Notes under the pieces: model-generated
The model's input: the letters and a program-made list of their open reading frames with translations, nothing else
What the model was told of the DNA's origin: nothing
Databases searched by the model: none
NCBI GenBank assembly: GCA_001599935.1
Contig: BCIJ01000002.1
Span: 161,811-225,810, forward strand
Source of the DNA: Holtermannia corniformis
Taxonomy: Eukaryota; Basidiomycota; Tremellomycetes; Holtermanniales
Direction: 5' to 3'
Length of the DNA: 64,000 bases
Translations under genes and position numbers: made by a program
Part shown: positions 1-11,516 of the stretch, in pieces
Layout of the letters: each line of letters opens with the position of its first letter
Position numbering within the stretch: the stretch's first letter is position 1

Positions 1-1
1 T

Positions 2-214
2 GATGTGCGACCAGGTTGCTTCGTCGACGTTGCAAGGGCACGTCAGGTCGGTGAAAGCGTCCGAGAGGAAGATCAAGCGATCCGTTTCGGCGCCTCGATT
101 GTCAGGTTCGAGGACGCCGCAGTCGAGCAGCTAGGCGAACCCATCGAGCCCGATAACATCGGATCGGCTCTTGAACTCTCTTTGTCAGAGCTCATCTTGT
201 CACTGGAGCGTTAA
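2..214 (+). CDS. 3' end of an unrecognised gene cut by the window start
   Basis: An open frame runs in from the window edge and stops at a TAA at 212-214. The visible ~70 residues are acidic and leucine-rich at the end (ALELSLSELILSLER) and match no family I recognise. The start lies outside the window, so this could be a C-terminal exon or a chance open frame. No ORF on the opposite strand competes with it. Confidence 0.25.
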   Translation, partial: DVRPGCFVDVARARQVGESVREEDQAIRFGASIVRFEDAAVEQLGEPIEPDNIGSALELSLSELILSLER

Positions 215-283
215 GATGAAGCTGAAGGCGTGCGCACAGACAAACCCTTGTGCCGGCGGACCTCCGACAAGACTCCGGTAAGA

Positions 284-331
284 TCGGACTCCGATGAACT
301 CGGACTCCGATGGACTCGGACTCCGGTGGGC
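284..331 (+). repeat. 16-bp tandem repeat, three copies
   Basis: Three consecutive 16-base units of the form TCGGACTCCGATGRAC start at 284, 300 and 316. The third differs at a few positions. They lie between the first gene end and the ORF at 406, so they are noncoding. Related CGGACTCCG words also occur just upstream. Confidence 0.7.
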
Positions 332-405
332 TGGTCTGTGCGTCCCTCTGGAGTCATCCTTTCTGCGTCCAACACCTAGTCAAGCCTCCCTGATCAAGCT
401 GAACC

Positions 406-1182
406 ATGTCTGCAGCTGTTGCACCACCGAGTTATCTATCAAACGTTCGTGATTCAGCATGCGCGCCCACGTGTTTATCGTTGGCAGAGCTGACCAGACC
501 GCAGGCCCCGTCATCGGCGGTAGCCAGCGTCTTTGCCAATGTCGAACTGTTCGACCTGATCCTCGAGCACTTGGTCCCCGTCTCGATTTGTTTCCATCTC
601 TACTGCAAAGATACGAATCCGGCGATCAATCAATCGAGCACAGCCAAGTCGTTGCCGTCTATCGTCGTCATCAAGCGGATCTATGCTCGCGACAACATCG
701 ACAGGGCTGCAAAGGCCTCACTCTTCTCCTCGTATCTCGAGTCATGTCCGCACTGGCCCAATGTTGGCATCAGACATGCGGAAAAGCCCGGCGAGGACAC
801 GGAGAGGCAGGAGCTAGGCTCGCACTTCCCCTCCGTTCGCGAGCAACTTTGTGCGATCGAGTCTCTCAGTGCACTGCGTGATCTCAAGGTGCTCGGTATC
901 TGGCACCATGAAGAAGCCATCGACCATGACTGGCCGTGGGACCACGTCAGAGGCAAATGGTGTAGCCGCGAGGAGGCTGTCAAAGACAATGTCGTACCCC
1001 CCTGTTTGGGGGAAAGACAAGACTCACAGTTGATCAATGATGCATATCTAACAAGTCGATGCATATCTCACAATCACGCAGCCAATCACAATTGGAAAAC
1101 TTTTTCATCCGAGCGAGAGAACCGTCGAACTTGCGGGCGAGGCACTGCTTTGTGTGAGTGTAGAGTCGACCGAGTCGTATAA
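406..1182 (+). CDS. hypothetical protein, weakly F-box/LRR-like
   Basis: A single-exon frame of 258 codons. Residues ~38-60 (VFANVELFDLILEHL) resemble the leucine-rich start of fungal F-box domains, and the middle (LSALRDLKVLGIW) resembles a leucine-rich repeat strand. Such proteins usually act as substrate adaptors of SCF ubiquitin ligases, but the match is faint and no full F-box can be traced. The last ~60 residues are rich in Cys, His and Asn and look less protein-like, so an unrecognised intron or a later true end is possible. It converges on the next gene, which is on the opposite strand. Confidence 0.4.
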   Translation: MSAAVAPPSYLSNVRDSACAPTCLSLAELTRPQAPSSAVASVFANVELFDLILEHLVPVSICFHLYCKDTNPAINQSSTAKSLPSIVVIKRIYARDNIDRAAKASLFSSYLESCPHWPNVGIRHAEKPGEDTERQELGSHFPSVREQLCAIESLSALRDLKVLGIWHHEEAIDHDWPWDHVRGKWCSREEAVKDNVVPPCLGERQDSQLINDAYLTSRCISHNHAANHNWKTFSSERENRRTCGRGTALCECRVDRVV

Positions 1183-1188
1183 ATGTAC

Positions 1189-1911
1189 TCAGATGCCCCA
1201 TGGGTCCAAACATGCTTTCGAGTGCGTGACCACTTCGTAGGGCACGCCTAGACCCTCTAGCTCCCTCGTCATGTCACAAATTGCAGTGCGCTCGTCCTCG
1301 TCAAACATCATGCGGAGAGGGTTCCATGCAACATGGGAGATTCGAACTTCTTTGATCGCGAACGTCTGGCAATTCACGAGCTTCTTGACCGTCGTAGCCA
1401 CGAGTTGCAAGTTTGCGCGCTGGTGCGTGCTGCTGACCTTGAGGAGCCGGACTCACAAGCGCACCGGCTGCTGACTGACAAACGTCGGCGGAATCGTCGA
1501 GCCGTTGAAGTCCAGGATGATGTACAAGGTCTGCAGTCGGTTCGGAAGCCTGATAGTGGGATCGGCACGGTTTTGAGCGAGCTCGAGCGAAAGGGTTGTC
1601 AAGTGGGGCGCCAACGCGAGCACGACTGACAACCGTGTCGCGGGCAGACGTCCAGGGCACATGAGTCGCCAATCGAGTGGATGCTTATTGGTGGAATCTG
1701 ACGTCCCTGCGCTCCTTGCGCACGACGCCCCTCGCGACCACAGCAGCGCTCTCACGACCATTTTGTCGACCCGGTTGTAGAAGGAGAGGCCAGGTTGGAA
1801 GGTTGCACAAATGTCACTTATATGGTTGAACGGGCCCATGGCCGTTAGCAGTGAATGTACAATCGGGGAGGCACAAGTCATTGGTGCATCACTACTATAC
1901 ACTTTCTTCAT
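1189..1911 (-). CDS. hypothetical protein, leucine-rich-repeat-like, two exons
   Basis: Two minus-strand frames, 1911-1453 and 1410-1189, appear to form one gene. A GTGAGT follows the first frame and removing about 24-27 nt joins the frames in phase, which is unusually short for an intron. The product has leucine-patterned segments (LAPHLTTLSLELA and LQTLYIILDF) like the degenerate leucine-rich repeats of fungal F-box proteins, then an acidic stretch (FDEDERTAICDMTRELEGLG). No catalytic motif is visible. It ends a few bases from the 406-1182 ORF on the other strand. Confidence 0.4.
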
Positions 1912-1927
1912 CTAAGTCTATAGGCAT

Positions 1928-4184
1928 CTAGAGCTTGTCGGCATACTTCGAGCGGGTGCGGAGCGCGAGACCGTAGCGCTTGATAGACTGGTAATGGTTA
2001 GCAAGACGTTTTTACGTGTATACTTGACACTTACCCAGAAGATTGGAACCAAGATCGCCGACAGACCCGCCAGCAGAGTCGAACCTGGACCGAGACCAAG
2101 ATTGGTGTACAGCGCGTGCCCAAAGAGAGGGAATGCAGCAGCCATGCAAGATCTGAAGAGGTCATTGGCGGCAAATACGGCTCCGGCGTGTGTTTGATAA
2201 ACCGTCGGCAGGTAAACCAAGATCGATTGGAAAGTCAAGAACACGCCAGGGAGGTAGAGCGCGCCAAAGATGACAGGTGCGATCCAGTGGATTTCGGGGC
2301 GAGCCGTCCAGCCGTAAAGTAGCGTGACGATAGGGATGGAGAAGGAAGCAATGACGCCGATCTCGAGCCGGTCTTCCGCGACGAATGTGCCGTTGTCGTA
2401 TCGGGGCATGATGCGGTACTTCTGGTACAGGACATAGCCCACGTACGTGATGATGCCGGTGACGATGAAGGCGGCGAAGGGCAGCTGAGACACTCCGAGG
2501 TTCCAGCTGTAGATTCCGCCGGCAGCGAAGACGAGAGGGACTGTGAACTTGTGTCAGCGCGTTTCCAAAACGTCTCTGATGCGTTTACAACGCGTCAGAA
2601 ACGCCTTACACTTACAACTCTCGAAAAAAAGGTAAAAGCAAGCGTCTTGCGAAGGTCAGCGCTCGTTTCTGAGGCCATTCCAAGCGGAAACACGCTCGAA
2701 ACACTTACAAACAAGCCCGAGGTAAAGCGACGAAACGAACACGGCAGGCTCCAAAAGTAGCCTGAACGGTACCACGAGTGCTTCGTAGGCCATTTCGTTG
2801 AACGTATGCTTTTCCAGATCGGTCGGTGCACGCAGTCGAGTGTTCCCAGTGACCTTGCGAAGTCGAGCAGCGCGTTTGTGAAGGATGGTCGAGCCGAGCG
2901 TCCTGATGCCGTTAGTGCCACGAATCGTTACGTGACCGTCGAAAAGCATCACGTGCTTTACGTTTGTGGCGGTCAGTTGGTACTCACTCAGGCAGGCAGA
3001 ATATGAGCACAAGCCAGGCGAAGCCGGAAAGCCATGTGAGGATGATGATCGGCCATTCCCAGCCTTTGTTCATTGCCGCGAAGCCGCCGATCACGGGGCC
3101 GAGGCACGGACCACAGACTGCGCCGATAGCCCAAGTCGCGATCGCGTACGGGATCTGTGGACCGGGCCACTATCAAGTTGATTAGTAAGTGTACGAGTCG
3201 TTCGCTGTGAACTTACAATGTCACCGAGGGTGGCGCCACCCGTAGCCAACGCCGGCGAACCGACAAAACCGGTGAGGAAGCGAAAGGCGAGTACCGTGTT
3301 CATGTTGGGTGCGTAGATGATTGGCAGTTGAAAGACTGCGTGTCGTGAGTCATATGCAGTGGAGACATCGCGGTACTCACTAACGAAGAGGAAGAGACTG
3401 ATCATGTAGACCGGGTTTCGTCCGTGCGCTGGAAGTTCTTGTAGGGGAGTGAGAACCATTGGGCCCTGCAGGCGTTAGCGACGTTGGCGGCTGATTGAAC
3501 CACTTACAACCCCGTAGCCGATCACGAAGAGGGAGAGGCCGAGAACCCCCATTGTCAGGCTCTTGTCAAAGTGTTCCATCAAGCCAGGGATCGACGGTGT
3601 GTCTGCACTCGTCAATTAAAGCTCGTATATTATCCAGTGTACACATACAGATGGCCGACCCGGCATACACGCCAAACGTCAAGAGCGAGATTTGGAATGT
3701 GACGAACAGCTTCTTGTTCAAAGACCAGTTCTGCGGGTTCTCGGGGTCATCGGGGCCGTCCCAATTGACGAGGATGACGTCGGATCGACCATTCGGTGGT
3801 GGTGGTGAGGCCCGACCGGCCTTTTCATTCCGTGCGGCCTCGAGCTTGGGGTCGCCTGCCTCGAGCTTGGCTGGGTCCGCGACGGCCGTGATGGCGCTGC
3901 TGTCGTCGCGCTGGGTATCCTGTGGTGCGCTTGGGCTCAAGAGCTTTGGATCCTCGAGCTTTGGATCCTCGGAACCGACCAGGGTGCCACTTGTCAAGGT
4001 TGTCGGGAACTTGTCCTGGTAGCGCGCCGGTACGACATAGTCGCTCCGCTGCTCTGGGTGAGGTAAGAGCTTGCCCTTGGAGAGGTGGTTGATGATTGTC
4101 CCGACGGTTGCGTCACGGAACAGGTCCTACAAATTTTCTTAGTCGAGCACGGTCGCGCCTGCCGCGGAAATTACTGACAAGCAT
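1928..4184 (-). CDS. MFS multidrug/polyamine-type H+ antiporter (DHA1 family)
   Basis: Twelve-helix plasma-membrane transporter of the fungal Flr1/Tpo1-like DHA1 group, expected to export drugs or polyamines against protons. The cytosolic N-terminus carries the group's hallmarks [16 protein letters not shown] and [14 protein letters not shown]. Later come [82 protein letters not shown] and YLFFESFPLVF. The gene is split into many exons: exon 1 is only ATGCTT (4184-4179), followed by an intron at 4178-4127, and one internal exon is 30 nt (2645-2616). Each junction restores a conserved motif. A short in-frame duplication ([10 protein letters not shown]) sits before the conserved part. The actual substrate cannot be read from sequence. 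Confidence 0.9.
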
Positions 4185-5701
4185 GACGATGGAAGAAGAC
4201 GGCTGTGATGCTTAACACGGATTACACGGCGATATAAGTACGGCCCGCTCGGGCTCGGCTTGCTAAGAGAAAGGGCGTCTTGAAATCGAGCGCTGACTGG
4301 CGGTGGAGGCGATCGGTGGAGGTCGAGCGTGTTCAAGCTTGATTGCTGAGTCAGTGATCGGGATCTCGCGTGGACCGTTTGGCGGCCTTTGGCTCTGGCG
4401 CTGCACGGTCAATCGTGAGCGATGAACAAGCAGCACGTTCTTGGCGCGTTGATTAGCAACACTGCATAGAGCCTTACAAAGGCGAAGAATGGTTGCATTG
4501 GAGGACAGGATGGCGAAAGTACGACGTGCCACCCCCTTTGCAGTCGTGGCGCTCACCGAAGCCGGCCCTCCACCATCCTGCCATGTACGATCCACCTCGG
4601 GCACTCTGTCGGACTCCGCCATGTATACTTGGACAGCTTCTGGGATGCACCTCGGCGATTGACATCATCCAGAGTGTTGACATCAGCTCGCGGCTACGGC
4701 CGGTTACCTGATCTGGCCATGGGCGATCCTGCCGTCGGCGGCGCCGGACATGACCCATGGTACAGACTGGCAAGCTATGCTTGTCTCTTGTGTCCACGAG
4801 GGGGCGGATGCGTCCCCGGTGCTTGCGGGGCCAGAGGCCGGCTCGGCCCTCGCTTTGGCTCTGACTCTGTTGAATACACACGGACGCGTCGGAAGGAGGG
4901 CGCGCGGGTGATGCATCTGTATGCAGCTCGTGTTGTTGTTGTTGCAGTCGTTGCATCCACAGTAAAGGCAAGCTCAAGCTGCGGCGGTCACTCGCGCGCA
5001 GTCCCTGAAGCATCCGAGAAGCAAGAGCACCCCGGATTCCGACCGAGCAGCCGAGGCAGCGTCAAAGTGGGTGATCACATGGTGGTCGACCGCGCCTGCG
5101 CATGCTAACTTGGCTGTCAGCGTAGAGTACTGCACTGTAGCAGCAGCGTAACCCACAAGGCGTCATAGGATTCCGTCGGAGCAATCGCCCTCAGGGCTCG
5201 TCGAGATCCCACGCGAGGGGCGTGACAGCACCACCCTCTGAATCTCCATCGTCTTCAAGATCTACACGCCAGTCGCGGCACAGGCAGCTTGACTGCCATC
5301 AGGTCGACCCAGTAGGCCAGTCTACCCACCCTGTCGATCACCCGGCGTGGGTCCGCACGGTGACGCCCAAGAGGGGGATCGCCCGCGCTCACCCTTTTTT
5401 TCGACCCTTGGATCACGCTCGGTTGCAGCCAGGAGCGCAGCCAAGAGCGACCAAGAGTGCACCTGTCATTGTAGCACCAGCACGCACCCCACCGCGACAC
5501 GAGCGGGAGGGCCAGAGTCGGACGCGTGGACAATTGACAGGCATTGTTTCAGCCGTGAGTGCCGTTTGATGCAAGCACTAGACCCTGATCAACCTTTGCA
5601 GGTGCGACCTCTTCACAAGCATATGGCACAGGCAGACTCAACTTAACAAACAGTGGGTTGCACACCAACGATAACCTCGGCTGACCCCTGTCTAGCCATC
5701 G
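4185..5701. other. intergenic region between divergent genes
   Basis: About 1.5 kb between the MFS start (minus strand) and the RhoGEF start (plus strand). Long open frames exist here (for example 4474-5013 minus) but they have low-complexity, shuffled compositions and no conserved motif. It presumably holds both promoters. I see no RNA gene or repeat beyond short GT-rich runs. Confidence 0.6.
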
Positions 5702-8700
5702 ATGGACGCATTCCCTCCTACGCCGTCGCCGTCGCTCCCGTCGCACTCGCAGCGTAACAGCACTATCGACTCGCCCACGGCGTCGGCAAAGCACCCTCAG
5801 TCAGCCTATCTCCCGCCGACTCCCCCGACGCTCGCATACCCCATGGACGACGACGGGCGCAGTCAGCGGGCTCACAATCGCAATGCCTCGGTCACCGCAG
5901 GTGAGCCGAGCACGCTCCGGCGCAAGCCATCGACTCGGCGCGCATACAGTGCGTACCCGACCCCACAGGAATACGAGCCGGTCGCATATCACTTGCATTC
6001 GGCATCGACCCCGGCTTCGTCCGCTTCACCAGTGTACGACGAGCAAGAGACGATTGACACGTCGGAACCGACGTTGAGCTTTATGACCACGTCGACGGCC
6101 GACTCGAGCTCTGGGCCAGACTCGGCGATTGGCGTTGCATACGGTGGGCTGTACGACGAGACCAAGCACTCGCGCTCGCGCACGGCGACGGGCCGAGCGA
6201 ATGCGTATTCATCTGCAGAGTCGTCCACCGCATCGGGCTTCTACACTGTCAGCACGTACCCGACCAATGCGTTCCNCCCGCNCCCCCCGCCTCTGCCGTC
6301 AAGAAGCTACCATCCCGAGGTTGGGCTTGGCATCACGGCGGACGATGCCGTGCCAGCAAAGCCCGTACGCACGAGCAGTTACTCGCGCTCAATCCTCGTA
6401 CGCCGTCCGTCAGGCCAGCGGTCGACCAACACGCAACCGCCGACGGCGCCATGGCAAGAGAGCATAGCGAATCGTCTGCGCAGCGACTCGGCGTCCTCAT
6501 CTGCTTCGGCCGCATCCTACCCCGACAGTCGCGGAGAGGCGTCCAGCGAGAGCGAGCTGGACGGTCGTCCTGGACGATACCCGTGGGAGGGCGAAGACGA
6601 TACCGAGGATGAACAGGAAGAAGGCGCGGCCGTGGCGTTGGTCGACAAAGGCCGCGAACGCATCGTCGACGAAAGCCGCGTTCGCAGCCTTGGAGGCCTC
6701 GAGTTGCTGCTCGACCACAGCACCAACGAGCTCATTGGGTCGACGCACATCTTGTTGCCCAACCAAACCGATCCCGATCTCCTGTCGACATTGCTCGCTA
6801 GCGTGCTGCCAATGCTTGCCCCCACGCTCGTCGTCCTCGACGTTTCCGGCTGCCATTTGTCGACGCTACCGGCCGAGCTTGCCGCCTGCACCGCGCTCGA
6901 AGAGCTCAACATTGCAAACAACCCGCTCGGCTCACTCCCGCCGATCCTCGGCGAGCTCGCCAGTATGCGCGTCCTCGTCGTCGACGGCTGTGGTCTGCAG
7001 ACGCTTTCGCCGGCGCTTGTGGCGGTGCGAGGCCTACACACTATCTGCGGTACGTCTTGTTCATCACCGGAACCACGCTGATTGTCAGCCCGTCGCAACC
7101 GCTTAATCTCGTTACCCCCGTGGATCTCGCTCCTGCCCAACCTGGAGACACTCCGAATCGACGACAACCCGTTCGCTGGCGTGTACAAGACGCTCGTCGA
7201 GCCAATCCTCGTGAAACCGCCCCCGCTGCATTCAGCCGCTTCATCACAGTCGATCCTTAGCACAGCTAGCCAGCAGTATCCCTACGTGATCGTCGAATCA
7301 CCCGATACGCAATCATCCTCGTCGGGTTTCAAGATCCCACCGCATTCGGCGCCGATCGCAGGCGAGACGGCACCGACACACATCGCGCTGCCGGTTGAAA
7401 CCGACGACGAGCTGCCGCCGCATACGGGCGTACCGGCCACTAAGAGCCTGCGCAAGATGCGCAGTGCTGGATCCCTTCTTGGTCTTCGCTCGGGCGTGCC
7501 GTCTGCTCCAAAGCAACCGGCTGCTGGGCCCAGCAACCTCAACAACCGCGTCATCTCTACCGGCCTCCAAGGTATGGCATCCGCCCCGCTCGTCAACCCA
7601 TCGTCTGGCAAATTCGCAACCGTCGGCTCCCGCTCGGCAACAGCTATGGGCAGCTATGCTGATCTCGAAACGAGCGAGGACGAGGGCCCGAGGCCGACCG
7701 CGCCCGCTCAGACAAAGACGGGCAAGTGGGGGTTCCTTCGCAAAATGTCCATGGGCAAGATGCGGTCGAGTCCAGCCGCTGCATCGGCCGCCTTGTCCGC
7801 GTCGGCTTCACAGAGCATCAAGACGATGCCGGCGTTGAATCACTCGAATTCAGACCCGATTCAGACCTCGGCACATATGCGTCCTGGGTTCAAGCACGCT
7901 CAATCGGCCATGACGCTGCCATCGCGCAGGGGATCACCTGCTGTCGGCGAGTTTGGCCAAACTCTCACTCCTGCCGGACTCCCTTCGCCAGTGCTGGCCC
8001 CACCCGCGTCCAATCGGGGCAAACGCCGCAGCTTTCTTCCGATCGACGGAGGCCCGCCCCACCTCAACATCCCCATCCCGTCCGTCTCGCCCTTCCTGCG
8101 CACCACGAGCATCTTCGGCACCAGCCCGTCGGTGCCTGCGACGCTCAACGAGGACGAAGACGAGGCCGAGTTTGTGCGCGAAGCGCCTTTCTCAACAACG
8201 CCGTCGGTCACGTCCTCACAACCGTGGACGCCGCAGCACGCCACGGTCCCGAATCAGGAGCTACAGTACTCTCTCGGGCTCAAGTCGATCAAATCGTACT
8301 TGCGCGACTTGTACGACCTCTCCTTGCCACTCCAGCAGATCCCCGATGGCGCAGAGGTGCTCGAGTCGACCGATTCGACCGCGTCCGAACCAAGAGTCGC
8401 ATCGCCGATCCAGAGCGCGTTCTCATCCCCCTCGACATCGATCCGCATCCGCCGCCCGACCGGCGAGAACATGCCGCGCCAGGGATCGATCGCAAGCGAT
8501 ATCGTCGACCGCACGAGCGTTGTCGCTAGCGAAGATTCGCATGCGCGGCCTCCGGTCGACGATGCCAACAAGCGCAAGTACAAGGATGACAAGTACAAGC
8601 GGGCCCAGGTCGTTCGCGAGCTCATCGAGTGAGTACCACTATACGAAGAGGTCAAGCTGACTCTGGCAGAACTGAGCGCACATACGTCCGCAGCTTGAGC

Positions 8701-10076
8701 GAACTTGTGTCCATCTACATCCAGCCGAGCGCTGGGGCGGTCAACCCCGGTAAGCCAGGGTCCGAAACCATCATCCCAATGGCCGAACGCAAAATCGTCT
8801 TTGGCGGGATCGAAGGCATCCTGCGCTTCCACAAGGAGAGTTTGCTTCCCGCCATGGAGACGGCCGGCAAGCACATCCTTGCGTCTGCGCCCGACCCGGA
8901 CGGTCTGCTTTCTGCACAGGCAGCTCGCGCCATGGGTGATGTCTTTCGCAACTACAATCCTTTCATGCGCCAGTACACATCCTACATCAACAACTATGAC
9001 AACGCGCTCACCCGCATGCGCACATGGACGGCCGATATCCCCGCCAATGGCTCGCCGGCTAGCCTTGGTTCGTCGTCCAAGCCTTCTAGCCCGTCTGCAA
9101 GCTCCATCCAGCTGGCAACCGTCAGTATGGGCCTCGGCATGAGCTCAATGGCGCCGACTGTCACGGCCGACGCGATCCCAATGACTCGCTCAAACCTGAC
9201 GACGGCACAAAAGAAGCGCGTCAAGTCGTTTCTAAAAGTATGTCGGTGATGTCTCATCGACAGTGCTGACAGTCGCAGCGCTGCCGTCTCAACCGCTCGC
9301 ACAGCCAGATCAATCTGGAGAGCTACCTGCTCTTACCCGTGCAGCGCGTGCCCCGCTACAAGCTGCTTCTCGAAGAACTGGCAGTGTCCACCGCGCCAAC
9401 ACGGGATCTGCCGTACGATTCGATTGACGATGCCGTGCAAGAGATATCAACCCTCGCATCGCTGTTCAACGAGGAGAAGCGCGAATCAGAGTCGAGAAGG
9501 CGGCTTGTGCAGTATGTACCTGGTCACATTTGATCCCGCTGACTCCCTAGGTGGCAATCGCGGATACGCGGCAGCGGTCCCTCGCCACTTGTGCAGCCCC
9601 ATCGCCGGCTCATCCTAGACGGCCCACTGACCCTAACCCGGATCGTGCGCAAGGCATCCTCGATTGTCGAAGTGTTCAACAACCCTCTCGACAGCTCGTT
9701 TATCGACGACAGCAACGAACAAACCATCACGTCGACAAAGTCGATTGTCCAGATCGAGCACCTGGCCCCTCCAGAGGTGTCCCAGACTCTTGTCGTGGGT
9801 CTACTCACATCCGATCTCATGGTTCTCGTGCGCGACAGCAAGGACGAACAGGGCAAGGTCGACATCCACGCGGTCCTGCGAATGCAAACAAAGCGCGAGC
9901 CGGCGAGCGTCATCAACAACAATGTCCTTCGACTCGTCAATAACAATGTACGTTTCATGCTGTCGACGATTGCCTAGCTAACGACACAGGCTATCCTCTA
10001 CTTCTCAACGGGCTCGACTAGCGCGGCGCTGCAATGGAGCCGGGCTATCAACATTGAATTCAGCTCATGTCGATGA
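5702..10076 (+). CDS. leucine-rich-repeat Rho guanine-nucleotide exchange factor (DH-PH)
   Basis: Six exons (5702-7049, 7089-8628, 8670-9237, 9279-9511, 9551-9947, 9990-10076) give about 1,390 residues. The first ~320 are disordered and Ser/Pro/Thr-rich. Leucine-rich repeats follow (LSTLPAELAACTALEELNIANNPLGSLP is one unit region), running across the first intron. A long disordered linker leads to a Dbl-homology domain beginning RAQVVRELIETERTYVRSL, with the late helix YLLLPVQRVPRYKLLLEEL. A PH-type domain ends the protein. The DH fold catalyses GDP-to-GTP exchange on Rho/Cdc42 GTPases, so it likely controls polarity or wall growth. The LRR part may bind the activator. Two ambiguous bases (6275, 6282) lie in the disordered part. 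Confidence 0.9.
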
Positions 10077-10220
10077 TCTATCTGGCGGTCTGTTGTACTT
10101 TATGTGAACAAAGCATGACATGACAAGCACCTCCCTACAGCCCTACACTCTCGCATCTATCGTACGTTCGGGGTCGTCTGCGGTCTCTATCAGCACAACA
10201 CACCTCCTACTCGCACCAAC

Positions 10221-10718
10221 CTATACGGCGATGCCTAGGGCGGCGCCGGCGATTTGGCCTACGTGATCCATGACCCGCTTTGCCCAAGCGCCACCTTGCT
10301 TGTGCTTGTAGTCCATCCAGCAACGACGCATGTGCTCATAGTGGCGTGCGCAGTCGCGGATGTCGTCGTCCATGCCTGGGTTGCTGTGTGGCTGACGGTC
10401 GGACAGGCACTGACGTGCACGCCCGATGGCCGAATCAAAGTCGTTGCGGCAAATGTGCAAGGCTTCGATCATGGCCATCTCTTCTTTGGTAAAAGCGCCG
10501 CCGTGCAGAGCCATGCTCAGCATCTGACCAGCGTGCGGGGGTGCAGGCCGGCAGCATCGAGTGATAGTCTCGACGTCGTATTGGGCTGCGATCGCTTCGC
10601 CGATGAAGGCGTGTGGGTTCCCGACCGTGCCAGCGAGGAGCCGCGCCCTGTCGAGGTTGGGCGGCCGGCGTTGCTCCTTGTGCCCGGCGAGGTCGCTTGC
10701 TTTGCTGAACAGTCCCAT
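10221..10718 (-). CDS. hypothetical small Cys-containing protein
   Basis: A single-exon frame of 165 codons with a clear TATA box about 40 bp before its ATG. It is mostly helical in composition. The C-terminal half has two cysteine pairs: one spaced CX13C (CRNDFDSAIGRARQC) and one CX9C (CARHYEHMRRC). The second spacing is that of mitochondrial intermembrane-space CHCH proteins, but the first is atypical, so membership is only a suggestion. It converges on the 3' end of the RhoGEF gene with about 140 bp between the stops. Confidence 0.6.
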   Translation of the reverse strand: MGLFSKASDLAGHKEQRRPPNLDRARLLAGTVGNPHAFIGEAIAAQYDVETITRCCRPAPPHAGQMLSMALHGGAFTKEEMAMIEALHICRNDFDSAIGRARQCLSDRQPHSNPGMDDDIRDCARHYEHMRRCWMDYKHKQGGAWAKRVMDHVGQIAGAALGIAV

Positions 10719-10756
10719 GGTGGTGTTCGATAGTGCATTTCGTCGCTGTTCCCGGC

Positions 10757-10763
10757 TATATAT
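10757..10763 (-). promoter_or_regulatory. TATA box of the 10221-10718 gene
   Basis: The sequence TATATAT lies about 40 bp before the ATG at 10718 on the minus strand. The spacing suits a core promoter with a very short leader. Confidence 0.5.
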
Positions 10764-11330
10764 GAGATGAGAAGACCCTCGACTTGCTAGACGGAAGGAG
10801 GATTTCGGTCCTTTGCCAGTGATGTCACAGATGTTCGACCTTTGTAAGCACTGCCTTGACGAAGCTCCGGGGTTCGTCCTTTGACTCCAGTGGGCTAGAT
10901 CCTCGACTGGCCGATGTTTCAGAGCTTAGCACGTCAGTCCCTATCTAATACACCTCCTTGCCGATCCGGGGTGGCAGCGGCGGCGCAATCCCGGTCCGTC
11001 AGCGCCACTGGATCACAGATTCGTCACTACGTCAGCTCAGCCGAGCTCTGTTGTACTTTCCAATGCCCTCTCCTGTGTGGTGGTTGTCGCAGCATGAATT
11101 GCACTACAAAGGTCCTTTGAGCTCGGTGGCAAACCTAGGCGTTGGACGCTTCTGAGTATCCTGCTGGCGTCCGTCGGCGTCCAGATTGTACAGGCGGGAG
11201 TTGACCGGCTGCGCACGGAGCCAAGCAGTTCTACTGCCGAGTCTCCGCCACTCCGCTAGTTCTCAGTAGCAGTAAGAGTATGAAAAAGCGGCAGACCGCG
11301 TCCACGGTCCCAATCGCTTCCTACCGTACA
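10764..11330. other. intergenic region
   Basis: No convincing gene. A TATA-like TATGAAAAAG at about 11279 precedes the small-protein gene that begins at 11331. An upstream in-frame ATG at 11280 would extend that protein but overlaps this element, so the later start was chosen. Confidence 0.5.
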
Positions 11331-11516
11331 ATGTCCACAGAAGCAGACAAGCAGACGCAAGGCTCGCAAGACTCGACGCAGTCGAGCTCACAAGACCAAA
11401 CGAAACAGACAACTGACCACGGCAGCGCTCAGGCAGTCGAGAGCGGGGACGAGGACGACGTCGTAGCAGCGTCCGCTCGGCTCGAGGCCAAGACGCGTCC
11501 GCGCCGCACCCACTGA
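11331..11516 (+). CDS. small acidic hydrophilic protein, copy 1
   Basis: Predicted 61-residue protein starting MSTEADKQTQ, with the central acidic motif ESGDEDD and an otherwise Gln/Ser/Thr-rich, disordered composition. No signal peptide or membrane segment. The start is fixed by comparison with the paralog at 12276, which begins with the same five residues in the same ACAATGTCCAC context. The function is unknown. Composition resembles small stress-type hydrophilic proteins, but that is only compositional. Confidence 0.6.
   Translation: MSTEADKQTQGSQDSTQSSSQDQTKQTTDHGSAQAVESGDEDDVVAASARLEAKTRPRRTH

Noticed and set aside
4474..5013. Minus-strand open frame of 179 codons
   Set aside because: Low-complexity Arg/Gln/Ser-rich composition, no conserved motif, and it lies in a divergent promoter region. 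Overlapping frames on the other strand look equally random.
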